Shown: in pieces, positions 62,170 through 64,000 of the stretch
Position numbering within the stretch: the first letter of the stretch is position 1
Layout of the letters: every line of letters begins with the position of its first letter
Position numbers and translations under genes: made by a program
Notes under the pieces: model-generated
Seen by the model: the letters and a program-made list of their open reading frames with translations, nothing else
What the model was told of the DNA's origin: nothing
The model's database searches: none
DNA from: Nitrospirota bacterium
GTDB taxonomy: Bacteria; Nitrospirota; Thermodesulfovibrionia; Thermodesulfovibrionales; Dissulfurispiraceae
Direction of reading: 5' to 3'
Assembly: GCA_040752355.1 (NCBI GenBank)
Contig: JBFMHE010000015.1
Location: forward strand, 28,496-92,495
Length of the DNA: 64,000 nucleotides

Positions 62170-64000
62170 ATGCCGATTACCATCGATACCCATAGCGAGC
62201 GTCTTATAGGCGAGCTCATCAAGAACCTGAGGCTCAATTTCTTCGATAATCAGGACATCATCGGGATCATCGATGCGGTCGATACCTTTGACGAGCGCCT
62301 CAGGCTCAAGGTGCTCGTCCTCTGCGTCATCCTCTCCGACGAGACCCCGTCGATCATCCCCAGCACCCTGCGGCGCATACAGAAGGTCGGCCGGAAGCTC
62401 GATGCAGCGGACCTCGAGAAATGGATCGACAGCGCTGCCGAGATCCTGAACGGCCAGGGCACCGACGCCTTCTTCCGCTTCGTTTCGCGGACGGATGAGG
62501 AGCACCTCAAGGCCTTTGCCGGTGTCGACCGGCTGCGTTTCAAGGAGGTGGCGACGACGATAGAGCTCTACCTCAAGGGGATCTCGGGAAGCGATCTCGC
62601 CGTCGGCACGGATATCGAGTCCTCCACCGATATAGACACCGTCTATTTCCCGGCGGTGCTGAGCCGTTTCAAGCGGGCGGACGACAACCTGCTCGTCTAT
62701 CTGCTCATGGCGGCCCACAAATGGGCGCAGATAGCCACCGGAACGCTGACGCCCGACCTCGGCCTCGCGCTCGCGGGGACTCCCTTTGCCGGCGAGGAGG
62801 ATGCCCCGGAGGATCTCGAAGCTCTTTTCAATCTCTTTCCCGAGCGGGAGCTCGCTATCGATCTTTTCACGCTGCTCGAGGCGTTCATGCTCGATGCCTT
62901 TTTGTGGAGAGAGCTCCCCGGCCTGATGGAACGTTCGGCTTCGCTCAAGAAGGAGATCTTCGATGAGCGGCCTGCGCTGAACGAGGTGTCGGAAAAGACC
63001 TCCTTCAGCGAGGGGGTCTACCATCTCTATTTGGCCGGGAGGACGAAGGGACCGGCCCCGGACGCCCTCGCGCGGCTGACGCCGGAGATACTCGGGCTCC
63101 GGCAGGCCGAGAGCCCGGCAGAGATCATCAGGACGCTCATTACCTGCTATGCGGCGGCGCAGGCGCTCGACGGCCTCTACGAGCCGCACCGGCCGGTCTT
63201 CTTTCTCGGGACGGTCAAGCCGGAACGGATCGTGCGCCGCCTCAGGGCCAGGCGGAACGAGATGAGGAAAAAGGTCGAGCGCATGATCTCCACGTTGCTC
63301 AATATGCCGAAGCGCGATCTGCGCCAGCGCCCTGCGGGCAAGAGGATTCTGCAGGAGCGGCCGGTCAAACCCGAACAGGAATATCTCGTCATCAAGGGAC
63401 GGACGGTTGCCATTGACAAGGACCTGCAGGAAAAGATCAAGGGCGGCGCCGTCATTCCCGAGGGAGCGCTCGTGAAGGGGAGCACGCTCGAGAGCGGAAG
63501 CTCGTACATCATGCTCGAGGATCTGGTCACTGAGGAAGAGCTGGCGCGCGTGAGGCACGGCGGGATCGCTTATGACGAATGGGATTATCACCGGGGGGAT
63601 TACAAGAAAGCGTGGTGCATCCTCTACGAGCAGGATGTCGAGGCCGGCGATGAGCCTTTTGTCGAGACGACCATGAAGCATTACCGGAGGCAGGTCGCCG
63701 TGCTCAAGAAGAAGTTCGAACGCATAAAGACCGGTCAGCAGAGGGCGAAAAAACAGGGGGACGGCGATATGATCGATCTCGACGCCGCTGTCGAGGCGCT
63801 CTCCGACCTCCATGCAGGCCTGGTCCCGGAGGAGAATATCTATACGCGGACCCAGCGGGAGAAGCGCGACATCGCCGTTCTTTTCCTGATCGACATGAGC
63901 GGCTCGACGAAGGGGTGGGTGAACGAGGCGGAAAAGGAAGCGCTGGTGCTCATGTGCGAGGCCCTCGAGGCGCTCGGCGACCGCTACGCCATCTACGGCT
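62170..64000 (+). CDS. CbbO/NorD-type VWA domain protein (3' truncated)
   Basis: The frame is open from ATG 62170 to the window end, at least 610 codons. The N-terminal helical region is followed near residue 575 by the VWA metal site DMSGST, after which the sequence runs out. Such proteins are the substrate adaptor of the CbbQ/NorQ ATPase just upstream. The client enzyme (Rubisco, NO reductase or another metalloenzyme) is not visible here. Confidence 0.9.
   Translation, partial: MPITIDTHSERLIGELIKNLRLNFFDNQDIIGIIDAVDTFDERLRLKVLVLCVILSDETPSIIPSTLRRIQKVGRKLDAADLEKWIDSAAEILNGQGTDAFFRFVSRTDEEHLKAFAGVDRLRFKEVATTIELYLKGISGSDLAVGTDIESSTDIDTVYFPAVLSRFKRADDNLLVYLLMAAHKWAQIATGTLTPDLGLALAGTPFAGEEDAPEDLEALFNLFPERELAIDLFTLLEAFMLDAFLWRELPGLMERSASLKKEIFDERPALNEVSEKTSFSEGVYHLYLAGRTKGPAPDALARLTPEILGLRQAESPAEIIRTLITCYAAAQALDGLYEPHRPVFFLGTVKPERIVRRLRARRNEMRKKVERMISTLLNMPKRDLRQRPAGKRILQERPVKPEQEYLVIKGRTVAIDKDLQEKIKGGAVIPEGALVKGSTLESGSSYIMLEDLVTEEELARVRHGGIAYDEWDYHRGDYKKAWCILYEQDVEAGDEPFVETTMKHYRRQVAVLKKKFERIKTGQQRAKKQGDGDMIDLDAAVEALSDLHAGLVPEENIYTRTQREKRDIAVLFLIDMSGSTKGWVNEAEKEALVLMCEALEALGDRYAIYG

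Noticed and set aside
62140..63813. A 557-codon minus-strand frame opposite the VWA protein
   Set aside because: The plus-strand frame is open to the window end, contains DMSGST, and follows its ATPase partner; the minus frame has no family features.

Overview
This window looks like core chromosome of an anaerobic, C1-metabolising, metal- and redox-active bacterium. The gene content (MetVF-HdrCBA-MvhD, CooC, FolD, Rnf, many sigma-54 activators, kinases with c-heme motifs, type IV pilus assembly) fits Nitrospirota of the Thermodesulfovibrio type best, but a Desulfobacterota-like lineage is possible; this is inference from gene families, not a phylogeny. No phage, plasmid, transposase or CRISPR array was seen.

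Layout. 1-2.2 kb: end of a PilR-like activator and convergent pilC. 2.6-9.5 kb (minus): hdrC-hdrB-hdrA-mvhD-metV-metF, the six-subunit methylene-tetrahydrofolate reductase arrangement described in Moorella. Its mvhD is read here as a selenoprotein with an in-frame TGA at 4642-4644. 9.9-12.8 kb (minus): cooC, 5-formyl-THF cyclo-ligase, folE and folD, more folate and CO-dehydrogenase functions. 12.9-17.7 kb (plus): argD-argF, a small cytochrome c lipoprotein, then rpiB-glyA-nrdR. 17.7-20.3 kb (minus): two universal stress proteins flanking a YeiH-type transporter and a membrane-anchored lipoyl-like protein. 20.7-23.6 kb: a heme-motif histidine kinase with its NtrC-type regulator. 23.8-27.3 kb (plus): DUF1015 protein, GAPDH, PGK. 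27.5-33.7 kb: speD, tRNA-Phe, membrane proteins, a DsrE-like protein, a lytic transglycosylase, a diguanylate cyclase, and a second selenoprotein, a DsbC-like protein with a UPYC active site.

33.7-47.0 kb is a dense signalling block: three histidine kinases, four receiver proteins, two DRTGG proteins, two small HATPase proteins and a PHP protein. The DRTGG/HATPase/PHP cassette usually sits beside electron-bifurcating FeFe hydrogenases, but no hydrogenase is present here. glgA and galT lie upstream of the last kinase. 47.1-51.6 kb (plus): an MBL-fold protein, surE, an FAD oxidoreductase, pcm and an ArsR regulator. 51.8-57.2 kb: the complete Rnf complex rnfCDGEAB behind a promoter with palindromic operator candidates. 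57.3-64 kb: a second lytic transglycosylase, small envelope proteins, a PHP phosphoesterase, and a CbbQ/CbbO-type AAA plus VWA pair that runs off the end.

Functionally, Rnf (ion-motive ferredoxin:NAD oxidoreductase) and the Hdr-MvhD-MetVF complex are the two low-potential electron hubs, supported by folate (FolD, FolE, GlyA, cyclo-ligase) and CODH (CooC) functions. The most notable unexplained signals are the two predicted selenoproteins with equally placed SECIS hairpins, a three-copy family of structured intergenic elements with compensatory stem changes (about 2.43-2.61, 9.61-9.85 and 20.49-20.66 kb), the hydrogenase-less regulatory cassette, and a set of promoters placed so that transcripts would begin at or next to the start codon.
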